From Desulfosporosinus metallidurans (GTDB taxonomy: Bacteria; Bacillota; Desulfitobacteriia; Desulfitobacteriales; Desulfitobacteriaceae): a DNA stretch of 56,224 nt. Shown piece after piece: positions 38,704-47,291 of this stretch; positions within the stretch are counted from its first letter, which is position 1, and each line of letters begins with the position of its first letter. The position numbers and the translations under genes were made by a program. The notes below the pieces were generated by a model. The model was not told the origin of the DNA, did no database searches, and worked only from the letters and a program-made list of their open reading frames with translations. The stretch spans positions 1 to 56,224 of the forward strand of contig NZ_MLBF01000029.1 of NCBI RefSeq assembly GCF_001936615.1, written 5' to 3'.

Positions 38704-40779
38704 CTAATGAATATCATATCGCCGCATTTTTTCATAGAGCCAGGAACGTGAAATCCCCAAGAGCCGAGCAACCTCCGACTTGTTGCCCTTCATCTTCAGT
38801 AAAGCCTTTTCCAATGTTTCTTTATCCAAGTGCTCATGAGCATTTTCTAGGTTCCAAACCTTCGCCGACGGTAAGGAGACTTCTAATTTTTGTTCCCTGA
38901 GGTAAAAAGGCAAATCCTCAAGTTCTAGCATTTCTCCGGAGGCAAAATTGACCGCCCTCTCAATCACATTTTTTAATTCCCGTACATTCCCCGGCCAACG
39001 ATGACCGACGAGAATTTTGAGCACGTCCGGGGAAATGCCAGTAATCTGTTTGCCGAAATCTTGATTTAGGCGTTCCAAGAAAACATGAACGAGGGGAATG
39101 ACGTCTTCCAAACGATCGCACATAGGGATAATATGAAAATGGATCACATTGAGACGGTAGTAAAGGTCACTACGGAAATCGCCGCACTCCACCTTCCGGA
39201 TGAGGTCCTTGTTGGTAGCTGCTATGATCCGCACATCCACTTTTATCGATTCATTACTCCCTACCGGCTCAAAACTCTTGTCCTCCAGCACCCGCAAAAG
39301 CTTGCTCTGCAAATTGAATGACATATCCCCGATCTCATCCAGAAAAAGCGTCCCTCCGTTAGCTATGGCAAATTTACCTGCTTTGCCCCCTCTTTGTGCC
39401 CCAGTGAATGCCCCGCTTGCATACCCAAAAAATTCTGACTCCAGAAGATTTTCCGGAACTGCGGCGCAATTGACCTTGACATAGGGTCCTTTACGGCGGG
39501 GACTTGCCTGATGAATGGCCTCCGCAAAGAGTTCCTTGCCTGTGCCACTTTCCCCTGTCAGCATAATCGTGGAATTTCCCCGTGCAGCCATCTCCGCCCC
39601 TTGCTTTAAGCAGCGCATATCCTGGCTTACTGTGACGATTTGGTTAAAAGTTACAGCTAGTCTAGCAGCGCCCGCCTTTTCCTTGTAAAATTTCAGCTCA
39701 TGATCCATCTGAGCTAGCCTCTCAGCAACATCTTTCACTTCTTCCAGCTTCTGAAAGACGATTTTGCCTACCGCTCCGATGATCTTGCCCTGGCGCACGA
39801 TCGGTAGGCGAGAGACAATGTAGACCCGACCGTTAATGACCTGGATTTCATTGGTTTCCGCCATTCCAGTCTTTAATGTCCGGAGAATGCGGGTATTTTC
39901 GATCACTTGATCTACAGGCCGCTGCAAAAGCTCTTTTTCTCTCTTACCAAAAAAGCGGCAGGCTGCCTCATTGACCAACGTGATTTTTCCCTGGTCGTCC
40001 ACGACAAAGATCGCTTCGTAGGCAATGTTGGTTACAGTGAGCAAAGTCTCGTACAATCGCTTGGTCGCATCTAATTCTTGTGCAACTTGATCGAAATCAG
40101 TCAAAGCCTGAAAAACGATCACTGCCCCCGCCACCTCGCCCACCGGGCTAATATTGCAAAGAACAGTTACCTTATTCATTTGAGTTTGCACTCCTACCAG
40201 ATGTTGCGACTGTTTGAGTACCCCGCTCAGATCCAAACTTGGAAAGACGCTGCCGAACAGACATCCTTTGATTGCCTCCTGCTTCAAGTCGAGGATTTTC
40301 TCCCCTGAGAGATTCATCTGCTGAATGCGGTTATTTCGATCCACGACGATGATTCCGTTGGGCATGGCCTGGTACACTGTATTGAGTTCGACGGCCAATT
40401 GTTCCGCTTCTTGGAAAAGCGCCATAATCATATCCACCTTGGTAAAAATCCCAAGCGCTTTTCCCTCTTTATCTACCACTACACCCGTGCCCACCGAGCT
40501 CTGTTTCACCCGTTGCTCTACCTCCCAATATGGAGTGTTAGCTTCTACTGTCACTACTTGGCGGTTAAAATGCTGCTGAATTGCTTCCGACGATTCTGCC
40601 CCAGCCAGAAAGGCATCCAGCACATTGGCTTTGGTAAAGATCCCGATCAACAAACCATCTTCATCCACCACTGGTAAGGCATCCAGCTTAGTCCAGCGTA
40701 AAAGTGCTACCCCCTGCCCTAGATTATCCTTGGGATGGAGAAGCGGAACATCCCGAGTCATCATATCGCTCATTAGCAA
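38704..40779 (-). CDS. Sigma-54 activator with CBS pair and two PAS domains
   Basis: This 691-residue enhancer-binding protein begins with two CBS motifs (about residues 7-122) that usually bind adenine nucleotides or acyl-CoA-like ligands. PAS domains follow at about 128-235 and 243-350. The AAA+ domain has Walker A GESGTGKE at 409-416, GAFTGA at 456-461, Walker B TLFLDEIGDM, and a Fis-type HTH at the end (KSEVARLLGISRSWLYEKMR). It is the likely regulator of the fatty-acid genes upstream, whose promoters are all sigma-54 type. Start is TTG (40779) or ATG (40773). A truncated relative lies at 51242-52511. Confidence 0.92.
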   Translation of the reverse strand: MLMSDMMTRDVPLLHPKDNLGQGVALLRWTKLDALPVVDEDGLLIGIFTKANVLDAFLAGAESSEAIQQHFNRQVVTVEANTPYWEVEQRVKQSSVGTGVVVDKEGKALGIFTKVDMIMALFQEAEQLAVELNTVYQAMPNGIIVVDRNNRIQQMNLSGEKILDLKQEAIKGCLFGSVFPSLDLSGVLKQSQHLVGVQTQMNKVTVLCNISPVGEVAGAVIVFQALTDFDQVAQELDATKRLYETLLTVTNIAYEAIFVVDDQGKITLVNEAACRFFGKREKELLQRPVDQVIENTRILRTLKTGMAETNEIQVINGRVYIVSRLPIVRQGKIIGAVGKIVFQKLEEVKDVAERLAQMDHELKFYKEKAGAARLAVTFNQIVTVSQDMRCLKQGAEMAARGNSTIMLTGESGTGKELFAEAIHQASPRRKGPYVKVNCAAVPENLLESEFFGYASGAFTGAQRGGKAGKFAIANGGTLFLDEIGDMSFNLQSKLLRVLEDKSFEPVGSNESIKVDVRIIAATNKDLIRKVECGDFRSDLYYRLNVIHFHIIPMCDRLEDVIPLVHVFLERLNQDFGKQITGISPDVLKILVGHRWPGNVRELKNVIERAVNFASGEMLELEDLPFYLREQKLEVSLPSAKVWNLENAHEHLDKETLEKALLKMKGNKSEVARLLGISRSWLYEKMRRYDIH

Positions 40780-40912
40780 ACTAGCTCACCTCACCATTAT
40801 CCTAGGGAAGATACATCCATCTTCACGAACCTTTTCAAGGGTCCCTTTCGTTTTATTTCTCCCCTCCCACCAGCGATTCCTTTAATTTTCAGAACTTTCA
40901 TGTTTTAGATAA

Positions 40913-40945
40913 TTAGGGCCCCTCGTCAAATCCGAGGGGCCCTAA
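40913..40945 (-). terminator. Terminator of the beta-oxidation operon
   Basis: TTAGGGCCCCTCG at 40913-40925 pairs perfectly with CGAGGGGCCCTAA at 40933-40945, about 13 bases after the last gene's stop. It separates the operon from the sigma-54 regulator gene. Confidence 0.85.
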
Positions 40946-40957
40946 TTCATTATCCAT

Positions 40958-42148
40958 TTAAATTGACTCTTTATTCAGGGCGTTGACATGTTCTAAGCGC
41001 TCAATCTCCTCCTCGGTGAACCCCACCTCTCGCAAAACCTCACGCGTCTGTTCTCCAAACCAAGGAGGGGCCTGATCGGGGAATTCCCTTTCCTCCGGAA
41101 ATTTAAGAGGATTTCCCACACTCTCTACGGTTTCACCTTGAGGATGACTGAGGGAAATAAAAAGACGCCGCGCCTTAATCTGCGGGTGCTCCCGAACTTT
41201 CGACGGCTCCAAGATCGGTTCACAGCAAACATCTTTATCTCTGAAGAAGCTTGCCCAGTCCTTCTGTGTTCTACTTTTAAAGACCCTTTCCACCTCCGCC
41301 AAAACGTCCGGGTCGCGATCAAACTGCTTGCCCATGAGCTCGGGACGCTCTACAGCCTGGCAGAAAGCTTGCCAAAATTTAGGTTCTAAGGCTCCCAGAC
41401 TCATATATAGACCGTCCATGGTCTCATAAACGCCGTAGCAGACTTCTCCACCGTTCAAGATCCCTTCCCCGCGATTCATCGTGGAATCGGTGGCTGCCTG
41501 CTGGGCATAGAGCATAGCCATCCAGGACACCACCCCATCCAGCATAGAGACGTCAATATATTGTCCCCGGCCCGTCCGCAAGCGGGCGATGTAGGCGCTC
41601 AAAATCCCAGTCACTGCCATAAGTGCACCGCCGCCGATGTCTGCCACCTGTACAGCCGGAGGAACCGGCGCTCCCCCGGCTTGCCCTGTGAGACCCAGAG
41701 CCCCGCTCACGGCCATGTAATTGATATCATGACCTGAACGTCGGCTATACGGCCCGGTCTGGCCATAGCCGGATATGGAACAGAGAATGACGGCAGGGTT
41801 TATTTTTGACAAATCCTTATAACCGAGGCCCAAGCTATCCATCACTCCGGGCCGAAACCCTTCCAGAACGATGTCATACTTAACAAGAAGGCGGAGAAGA
41901 GCTTCTCGACCTTCGGTGCTTTTTAAGTTCAACTTGAGGCTCTTTTTATTCCGGTTCAGTGACCAGTAAAGGGCACTTTCCTTCGTACCGGGCAAGTAAG
42001 GTTTCATCCAGCGCAGATAGTCCCCTTGCCCTGGTTCTTCCACTTTCAACACTTCTGCTCCTAGGTCAGCTAGTAACTGACTGGCATACCCTCCAGGAAG
42101 AAGCCGAGTTAAATCTAGGATTCGCACCCCGTTTAAGAGCTGATACAT
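40958..42148 (-). CDS. AMACR-like CoA transferase-III family protein (CaiB/BaiF)
   Basis: This is a family III CoA-transferase-fold protein of about 396 residues. Positions equivalent to the alpha-methylacyl-CoA racemase catalytic set are present: His in SGHDINYMA, Asp in VADIGGGALM, and Glu in GALEPKFW (residues 143, 173, 258 from the longer start). It is therefore better read as a 2-methylacyl-CoA racemase than a CoA transferase. ATG at 42148 with GGGAGG at normal spacing is chosen over 42157. Last gene of the fatty-acid operon. A racemase would allow degradation of methyl-branched acyl chains. Confidence 0.85.
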   Translation of the reverse strand: MYQLLNGVRILDLTRLLPGGYASQLLADLGAEVLKVEEPGQGDYLRWMKPYLPGTKESALYWSLNRNKKSLKLNLKSTEGREALLRLLVKYDIVLEGFRPGVMDSLGLGYKDLSKINPAVILCSISGYGQTGPYSRRSGHDINYMAVSGALGLTGQAGGAPVPPAVQVADIGGGALMAVTGILSAYIARLRTGRGQYIDVSMLDGVVSWMAMLYAQQAATDSTMNRGEGILNGGEVCYGVYETMDGLYMSLGALEPKFWQAFCQAVERPELMGKQFDRDPDVLAEVERVFKSRTQKDWASFFRDKDVCCEPILEPSKVREHPQIKARRLFISLSHPQGETVESVGNPLKFPEEREFPDQAPPWFGEQTREVLREVGFTEEEIERLEHVNALNKESI

Positions 42149-42167
42149 CCATCCCATTCCTCCCTAA

Positions 42168-43304
42168 TCAAAGCCCTAACTTGCGAGCAATGATGAGCTT
42201 CATAATTTCCGATGTTCCCGCAAAGATGGTATGCACCCGCACATCACGGTACTGCCGGGCAATGGAATACTCCTCCATATATCCATACCCACCGTAAAGC
42301 TGGAGGCAGTTGTAGGCTACCCGATTGGCCATCTCACCGATCCAGTATTTGGCCATGGAAACCTTGGCTACAATCTCCTGGCCTGCCATATGGTCAGCGA
42401 TCAGGTTATCCACGAATACCCGCCCAATCTCGACCTCTGTGGCCATTTCAGCAATCTTAAAGGCGTTATGTTGAAACTTACCGATAGGCTGGCCAAAAGC
42501 CTCCCTCGTCTTGACATAAGTGATCGTATCGGCAAGCATCCGCTCCGCCAAACCCTGGGAACCTAGGACCGAGATCAGGCGCTCCTGCTGGAGCTTCTCC
42601 ATCAGATAAGAAAACCCCTTGCCTTCTTCGCCCAGGCGATTTGACACTGGCACCCTGCAATTATCGAAAAAGAGTTCCGCTGTATCCTGACTGTGCATCC
42701 CCAGTTTGCTCATTTTTTTGCCCTTAGAGAAGCCGGGTGTCCCGTCTTCCACCACTATTAGACTGATTGACTTACTGCCCGACATCGTCCCCGAGTCGGT
42801 CTTGACCGCCACGATAATCAAGTCGGCAAAAATCCCATTACTGATAAAGGTCTTCGACCCGTTGATAATGTACTCGTCACCATCCCGGACAGCGGTAGCC
42901 TTCATTCCCTGAAGATCGGAGCCCGCCTGGGGCTCTGTCATGGCGATGGCCAGAATTTTCTCCCCCCGGGCGCAGGCGGGAAGCCAATCAATCTTCTGTT
43001 TTTCTGTACCATAGGCCTGTATATAGGGAGCGATAATGTCACTATGCAGCCCAAGCCCGATTCCAACTCCAGCTTTAGCTAGTTCCTCGCTTATGATGGC
43101 AGAGAATCCGAAATCTGCCCCCGAACCACCGTATTTCTCTTCCAGCCAAGGACAGAGGTAACCCTGCTCGCCCATACGCCGCCATACCCAACGGGGAATC
43201 TCCCTCTGTTCTTCCCACTCTTCAACATGGGGAGAGAGTTCCTTTTCCACAAACTTTACGAAGGCTCGACGAAACATTTTGTGTTCTTCCGAATAAATGT
43301 CCAT
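42168..43304 (-). CDS. Acyl-CoA dehydrogenase, LCAD/isovaleryl-type base position
   Basis: This FAD enzyme introduces the first double bond of beta-oxidation. The substrate-binding segment ITEPQAGSDLQGM-like (AMTEPQAGSDLQG) and YGGYGYMEEYSIARQYRD are family signatures. The C-terminal motif reads IFAGTSEIMK, with Ala where MCAD/SCAD have the catalytic Glu. A candidate Glu lies instead in GLAERMLADTITYV, the helix used by LCAD and isovaleryl-CoA dehydrogenase. ATG at 43304 with AGGGAGAG upstream is chosen over the longer frame at 43355, which overlaps the previous gene. About 378 residues. Confidence 0.88.
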   Translation of the reverse strand: MDIYSEEHKMFRRAFVKFVEKELSPHVEEWEEQREIPRWVWRRMGEQGYLCPWLEEKYGGSGADFGFSAIISEELAKAGVGIGLGLHSDIIAPYIQAYGTEKQKIDWLPACARGEKILAIAMTEPQAGSDLQGMKATAVRDGDEYIINGSKTFISNGIFADLIIVAVKTDSGTMSGSKSISLIVVEDGTPGFSKGKKMSKLGMHSQDTAELFFDNCRVPVSNRLGEEGKGFSYLMEKLQQERLISVLGSQGLAERMLADTITYVKTREAFGQPIGKFQHNAFKIAEMATEVEIGRVFVDNLIADHMAGQEIVAKVSMAKYWIGEMANRVAYNCLQLYGGYGYMEEYSIARQYRDVRVHTIFAGTSEIMKLIIARKLGL

Positions 43305-43326
43305 CTTCCATCTCTCCCTTCTTTCT

Positions 43327-44094
43327 TTACCTAGGTTGCATTCGGATGGCCCCATCTAGACGGATAGTACTGCCATTGAGCATCGGGTTTTCTATAATGC
43401 TTTTGACCAAAAGGGCATATTCTTCCGGGAAGCCGAGTCGGCACGGGAAGGGGGTCATTGCGCCCAGCGACTTGCGGGCCTCCTCTGGCAAGGAATCAAA
43501 CATCGGTGTTTCAAAGAGACCCGGTGCGATTGTCATCACACGGATGCAGTGGACCGCCATCTCCCGGGCGATAGGCAGAGTCATACCTACAATCCCCCCT
43601 TTAGACGCGCTGTAGGCAGCCTGCCCAATTTGTCCTTCAAAGGCAGCCACAGAGGCGGTACTGATAATCACGCCTCGCTCCCCCCCTGCATTGGGCTCAT
43701 TGTCCACCATTTTTGCTGCCGCTAAGCGAATAACATTAAAACTGCCAATAAGATTCACCTGTAAAGTCTTCGAAAAACTTTCCAGAGCATGAGGTCCTTT
43801 CTTGCCCAGCACCTTTTCCGCAACCCCAATCCCGGCGCAATTCACAACAACATCCACACGGCCAAATCCCTCAATTGTCTTTTCCAGTGCCGCCTGTACG
43901 CTCTCTGCGCTGCTAACGTCCGTCTTCTGAAACAAGGCACTGCCCCCTAATTCGACAGCCAACTTCTCGCCTCTCTCCACCGCTAGATCGAGAATCATCA
44001 CCTTTCCCCCGTCATTTACTATCCTTCGCACGGTCGCTTCGCCTAAACCTGAGGCCCCTCCGGTGACAAACGCTACTACCTGCTTCATATCCAT
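43327..44094 (-). CDS. 3-hydroxyacyl-CoA dehydrogenase, SDR (HSD10-like)
   Basis: This 255-residue short-chain dehydrogenase oxidises a 3-hydroxyacyl-CoA with NAD. The cofactor motif TGGASGLG is at residues 12-19, with NCAG near 86. The active-site set includes Ser in ISTASVAAF and Tyr/Lys in AAYSASKGG. An acidic residue ends the second strand (MILDLA), consistent with NAD. The match to HSD17B10-type enzymes, which act on short branched chains, is closer than to FabG. Lies between thiolase (34-base gap) and acyl-CoA dehydrogenase (22-base gap). Confidence 0.88.
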   Translation of the reverse strand: MDMKQVVAFVTGGASGLGEATVRRIVNDGGKVMILDLAVERGEKLAVELGGSALFQKTDVSSAESVQAALEKTIEGFGRVDVVVNCAGIGVAEKVLGKKGPHALESFSKTLQVNLIGSFNVIRLAAAKMVDNEPNAGGERGVIISTASVAAFEGQIGQAAYSASKGGIVGMTLPIAREMAVHCIRVMTIAPGLFETPMFDSLPEEARKSLGAMTPFPCRLGFPEEYALLVKSIIENPMLNGSTIRLDGAIRMQPR

Positions 44095-44128
44095 CGCACG
44101 TTGCTCCTTTCTTTATCTTTATCTTTAT

Positions 44129-45280
44129 TTAGTCTAGCCGCTCGATGATCGTGGCATTGGCCATTCCATGTCCCTCGCACATAGTTTGAAGTCCATAACG
44201 GCCGCCGGTTCGTTCCAGTTCGTGCATCATAGTCGTCATCAGCCGAGCTCCACTGGCACCTAGTGGATGGCCGAGGGCAATGGCTCCGCCGTTGGGATTA
44301 AGTTTCCTTGGATCAGCTCCCGTTTCCATCAGCCAAGCCAGAGGGACTGCAGCGAAAGCTTCATTCACCTCGAAGACATCAATGTCCGCAAGGGTGAGGC
44401 CAGCTTTAGCCAACACCTTGGCGGTGGCCGGGATGGGTCCAGTAAGCATCAGCGTCGGATCCGAACCTATGACGCTCCGGGCTATTATGCGGAAGCGAGG
44501 CTTAAGTCCCAGTTCTTCCGCCTTCTCCCGGGACATGACGAGCACAGCTGCCGCTCCATCCGAAATCTGACTGGCATTACCAGCTGTGACCAGACCGTTT
44601 TCCTGGAAGGGGGACTTCAAATTGGCTAGCTTTTCCAGACTGGTATCCCGCCGTGGGCCCTCATCCATTTTAACAATCGCCTGGCTACCATCGGGAAGGA
44701 TCACGCTTACCGGCATAATCTCCCGTTCGAAACGCCCTTCCTCCTGGGATTTAAGTGCCTTCTCGTGGCTTTCTAGGGAGAATTCGTCCATCTGTTGCCG
44801 GCTGAGGCCCCATTTCTCCGCGATCCGCTCCGCCGAGAGACCCTGATTGATAATCTCATAACGTGTTATTAACTCGTTTGATAATTCCGTCCCTTTAACG
44901 TTTGAACCCATAGGAACTCTTGACATGTTCTCTACGCCCGCAGCCACGACGACATCCATGTCCCCGGCCAGAATTGCCTGGGCGGCGAAATGGACGGCCT
45001 GCTGGCTGGAGCCGCACTGACGATCAATCGTCAAACCAGGGACGTGTTGCGGATAATCCGCAATCAGGGCTGCCTGCCGTCCGATACAGGACGCCTGCTC
45101 CCCCACTTGCGAGACGCAGCCCATTAACACATCCTCGACCAAGGCTGAGTCCACTCCCACCCGCTTCGCTACCTCTCTCAGAACAAGTCCCGCCAAATCC
45201 TCGGAACGAAGACCGCTCAAGAATCCATTTCTCCGTCCTACAGGAGTTCTTACCGCTTGTACAATTACTGCTTCTCTCAT
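44129..45280 (-). CDS. Acetyl-CoA acyltransferase (thiolase II type)
   Basis: This biosynthetic/degradative thiolase of 383 residues catalyses the final step of beta-oxidation. The nucleophilic cysteine is in DRQCGSSQQA. The catalytic His is in NGGAIALGHPLGASGAR, and the second Cys in MCEGHGMANA (usually CxGGG, here C-E-G-H-G). ATG at 45280 (MREAVIV) with GGGTGG upstream is preferred over the start at 45292. It follows the ligase gene by 32 bases. Confidence 0.92.
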   Translation of the reverse strand: MREAVIVQAVRTPVGRRNGFLSGLRSEDLAGLVLREVAKRVGVDSALVEDVLMGCVSQVGEQASCIGRQAALIADYPQHVPGLTIDRQCGSSQQAVHFAAQAILAGDMDVVVAAGVENMSRVPMGSNVKGTELSNELITRYEIINQGLSAERIAEKWGLSRQQMDEFSLESHEKALKSQEEGRFEREIMPVSVILPDGSQAIVKMDEGPRRDTSLEKLANLKSPFQENGLVTAGNASQISDGAAAVLVMSREKAEELGLKPRFRIIARSVIGSDPTLMLTGPIPATAKVLAKAGLTLADIDVFEVNEAFAAVPLAWLMETGADPRKLNPNGGAIALGHPLGASGARLMTTMMHELERTGGRYGLQTMCEGHGMANATIIERLD

Positions 45281-45312
45281 CCGATTAACCACCCTTTCTC
45301 ATTGCCTCGATT

Positions 45313-46977
45313 CTAAACTCTTTCCTTCAAGCGTTCCCTCAGTGGTGCCTTTAGGATCTTCCCGGTTGGATTACGAGGGATGGCGTCTATAAGTTCCATC
45401 CGCTCCGGCCACTTGTAGATTGCTACTCCCAGATCGTGCATAAAAGCTCTAACTTCTGTCAAATCCAGCGTTTCTCCCGGTTGAGCCACCACGAAAACAC
45501 ACGTCCGCTCACCAAAAATATCATCTGGCATTCCAACGGCCGCCACATCCGTAATTTTAGTGTGACTCATCAGGATATTCTCTACTTCCTGAGCGCTGAT
45601 GTTTTGGCCCCCACGAATGATGATATCCTTTTTTCTGTCAAAGAAACTGATGCAATTCCCCTCGCGGATTTGAAACAAATCTCCAGTATAAAAAAAACCG
45701 TCTTGATCAAATGATTTAGCCGTTAAATCCGGGCGCTTATAATATCCTGGAAAAACATTCGGCCCCTTATAGGCCAATTCCCCCACTGCCCCTGCTTCCG
45801 TGAGTTCCTGACCGGTCGTCAGATCCACAATCTTAGTCTCTATCCCCTCTACAGCAGATATCCACGTTGATCCCACTTTGCCAAACTGCGGCAAGTGATC
45901 CACCCTTTCCTCCATATTCGGAACATCCCCAGGACCGGAAACGATCCCGGTTCCCTCATTTTGTCCCCATATATTCCCAATGTCAATATTCCATCTTTGT
46001 TTGAACTCCGTCATGGCAAACAAAGATAATGGTGCAGAACCTAGGGTAATGGACCGTACGGAACTGAAGTCAAACTGATTAGCATTCGGATGCTTGGCAA
46101 GCATGTTGGCCACCGCCGGAACCAGCAGCGTGTAGTTAACCTTTTCCTGAATCATCTGCTTAACAAAAACCTGAGCATTGAAGGGATGGTGGAGGACGTA
46201 AGTCCCTCCCAGCATCAGCCACGGAACGAAGGTGGTACCCAAAGATGCCATATTGACCAAGGGTCCGGCGGTAAACTGCACATCTCCTTTGTGAATGTCG
46301 GCAGCCTGAATCGACATGTTGCACTGAAAAATCCAGTTGTTATGACTCATCGGGCATCCCTTTGGGTCGGCCTCTGTTCCAGAAGTCCAGCAGAGGGTGA
46401 AAATATCATTTGCCTCCACCTTTTTCTGCTCTGATACTCGCTCATCGACTCGAACACTGTCCCCCTTCGCCCAATCCCTGACGGTTTGCAAGCTGATACA
46501 ATGCTCGAGTCCGGGTAATGCCTGCTGTAGCTCTCGCCCCATCTCCCCGTGCAAGGTGTCCCGAAATTCCTCGATTGTGATAAAAGCCTTTGCTTCCGTG
46601 AGCCTGGCTACATAGCCTAACTCCTTGAGACGCCACTGCATCGGTATCGGGGAAATTAGTGCGCCCGTTCGGGCAATCGCCAGATAAAGCATGGCTAGTT
46701 CCCAGGTATTGGGAAGCTGAACGAACAGGATATCATCTTTTTGGATTCCCAAAGCGACGAGGGCCCCAGCCACCTTCTGCACGACATCATCTAACTCCCT
46801 GTAGCTTAAGCGTTCCGGGGGAGTACCTGTCAGTTCCTCTCGATTGGGCGGATCCACCAAGGCAGTATGTCCCGGCATGTTCACCACATGCTCCTGAAAA
46901 TAATCAAGGATTGTCTTAGTCCCCCACCATCCTTTGCGGTTGTACTCTTCAATCTGCTTGGTCTGCGTCAGAATCAT
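45313..46977 (-). CDS. Acyl-CoA ligase (ANL superfamily), first gene of the operon
   Basis: This AMP-forming ligase activates a carboxylic acid to its CoA thioester. The phosphate loop is CWTSGTEADPKG, followed by WGQNEG and GDLFQIREG. The C-terminal hinge and catalytic Lys lie in RNPTGKILKAPLRE. About 554 residues, as in medium-chain or cyclohexanecarboxylate-type ligases; the substrate cannot be named. ATG at 46977 lies nine bases after AGGAG, better than the TTG at 46983. A -24/-12 promoter at 47032-47047 drives it and the four genes behind. Confidence 0.9.
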   Translation of the reverse strand: MILTQTKQIEEYNRKGWWGTKTILDYFQEHVVNMPGHTALVDPPNREELTGTPPERLSYRELDDVVQKVAGALVALGIQKDDILFVQLPNTWELAMLYLAIARTGALISPIPMQWRLKELGYVARLTEAKAFITIEEFRDTLHGEMGRELQQALPGLEHCISLQTVRDWAKGDSVRVDERVSEQKKVEANDIFTLCWTSGTEADPKGCPMSHNNWIFQCNMSIQAADIHKGDVQFTAGPLVNMASLGTTFVPWLMLGGTYVLHHPFNAQVFVKQMIQEKVNYTLLVPAVANMLAKHPNANQFDFSSVRSITLGSAPLSLFAMTEFKQRWNIDIGNIWGQNEGTGIVSGPGDVPNMEERVDHLPQFGKVGSTWISAVEGIETKIVDLTTGQELTEAGAVGELAYKGPNVFPGYYKRPDLTAKSFDQDGFFYTGDLFQIREGNCISFFDRKKDIIIRGGQNISAQEVENILMSHTKITDVAAVGMPDDIFGERTCVFVVAQPGETLDLTEVRAFMHDLGVAIYKWPERMELIDAIPRNPTGKILKAPLRERLKERV

Positions 46978-47031
46978 TCCCAATCGCTCCTCTTATCCGA
47001 ATCTTCTGAATGTATCCTTTATTACGTCAAA

Positions 47032-47047
47032 TGCAAATTCTATGCCA
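47032..47047 (-). promoter_or_regulatory. Sigma-54 promoter of the ligase-thiolase operon
   Basis: Minus-strand TGGCATAGAATTTGCA, with GG and GC 12 bases apart. It lies about 55 bases before the ligase ATG, and the shared upstream element is centred about 90 bases farther upstream. Confidence 0.85.
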
Positions 47048-47123
47048 CAAGGCCCTAGGTCTCTTCCTCTGGCGGTCTCCAATACAAAAACTGAAAAACT
47101 CCCCTTCCCTTTGTTTTGCCCGT

Positions 47124-47147
47124 AATTGTCCTCAATGACGGACAATT
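47124..47147. promoter_or_regulatory. Upstream activator site between two divergent sigma-54 promoters
   Basis: AATTGTCC-N8-GGACAATT is a perfect inverted repeat. The conserved block continues to about 47163 and includes CAACACAATGGACA. It lies 76 bases from the minus promoter and 68 from the plus promoter, so one site can serve both. A near-identical copy is at 49202-49225. Confidence 0.85.
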
Positions 47148-47215
47148 GGCAACACAATGGACACTTTCCCCTTCCGTTTACACGCAAGAGGAGTGAGGAA
47201 AAAGGCATTTTTGGC

Positions 47216-47231
47216 TGGCATAGATATTGCA
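47216..47231 (+). promoter_or_regulatory. Sigma-54 promoter of the second ligase gene
   Basis: TGGCATAGATATTGCA matches the consensus with correct 12-base GG-GC spacing, about 60 bases before the ligase ATG. Confidence 0.85.
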
Positions 47232-47291
47232 AGAATATTATGAGTATTCTGTATAAGTAACTTATTATAAACGATAAGGAGCGATTGCACT

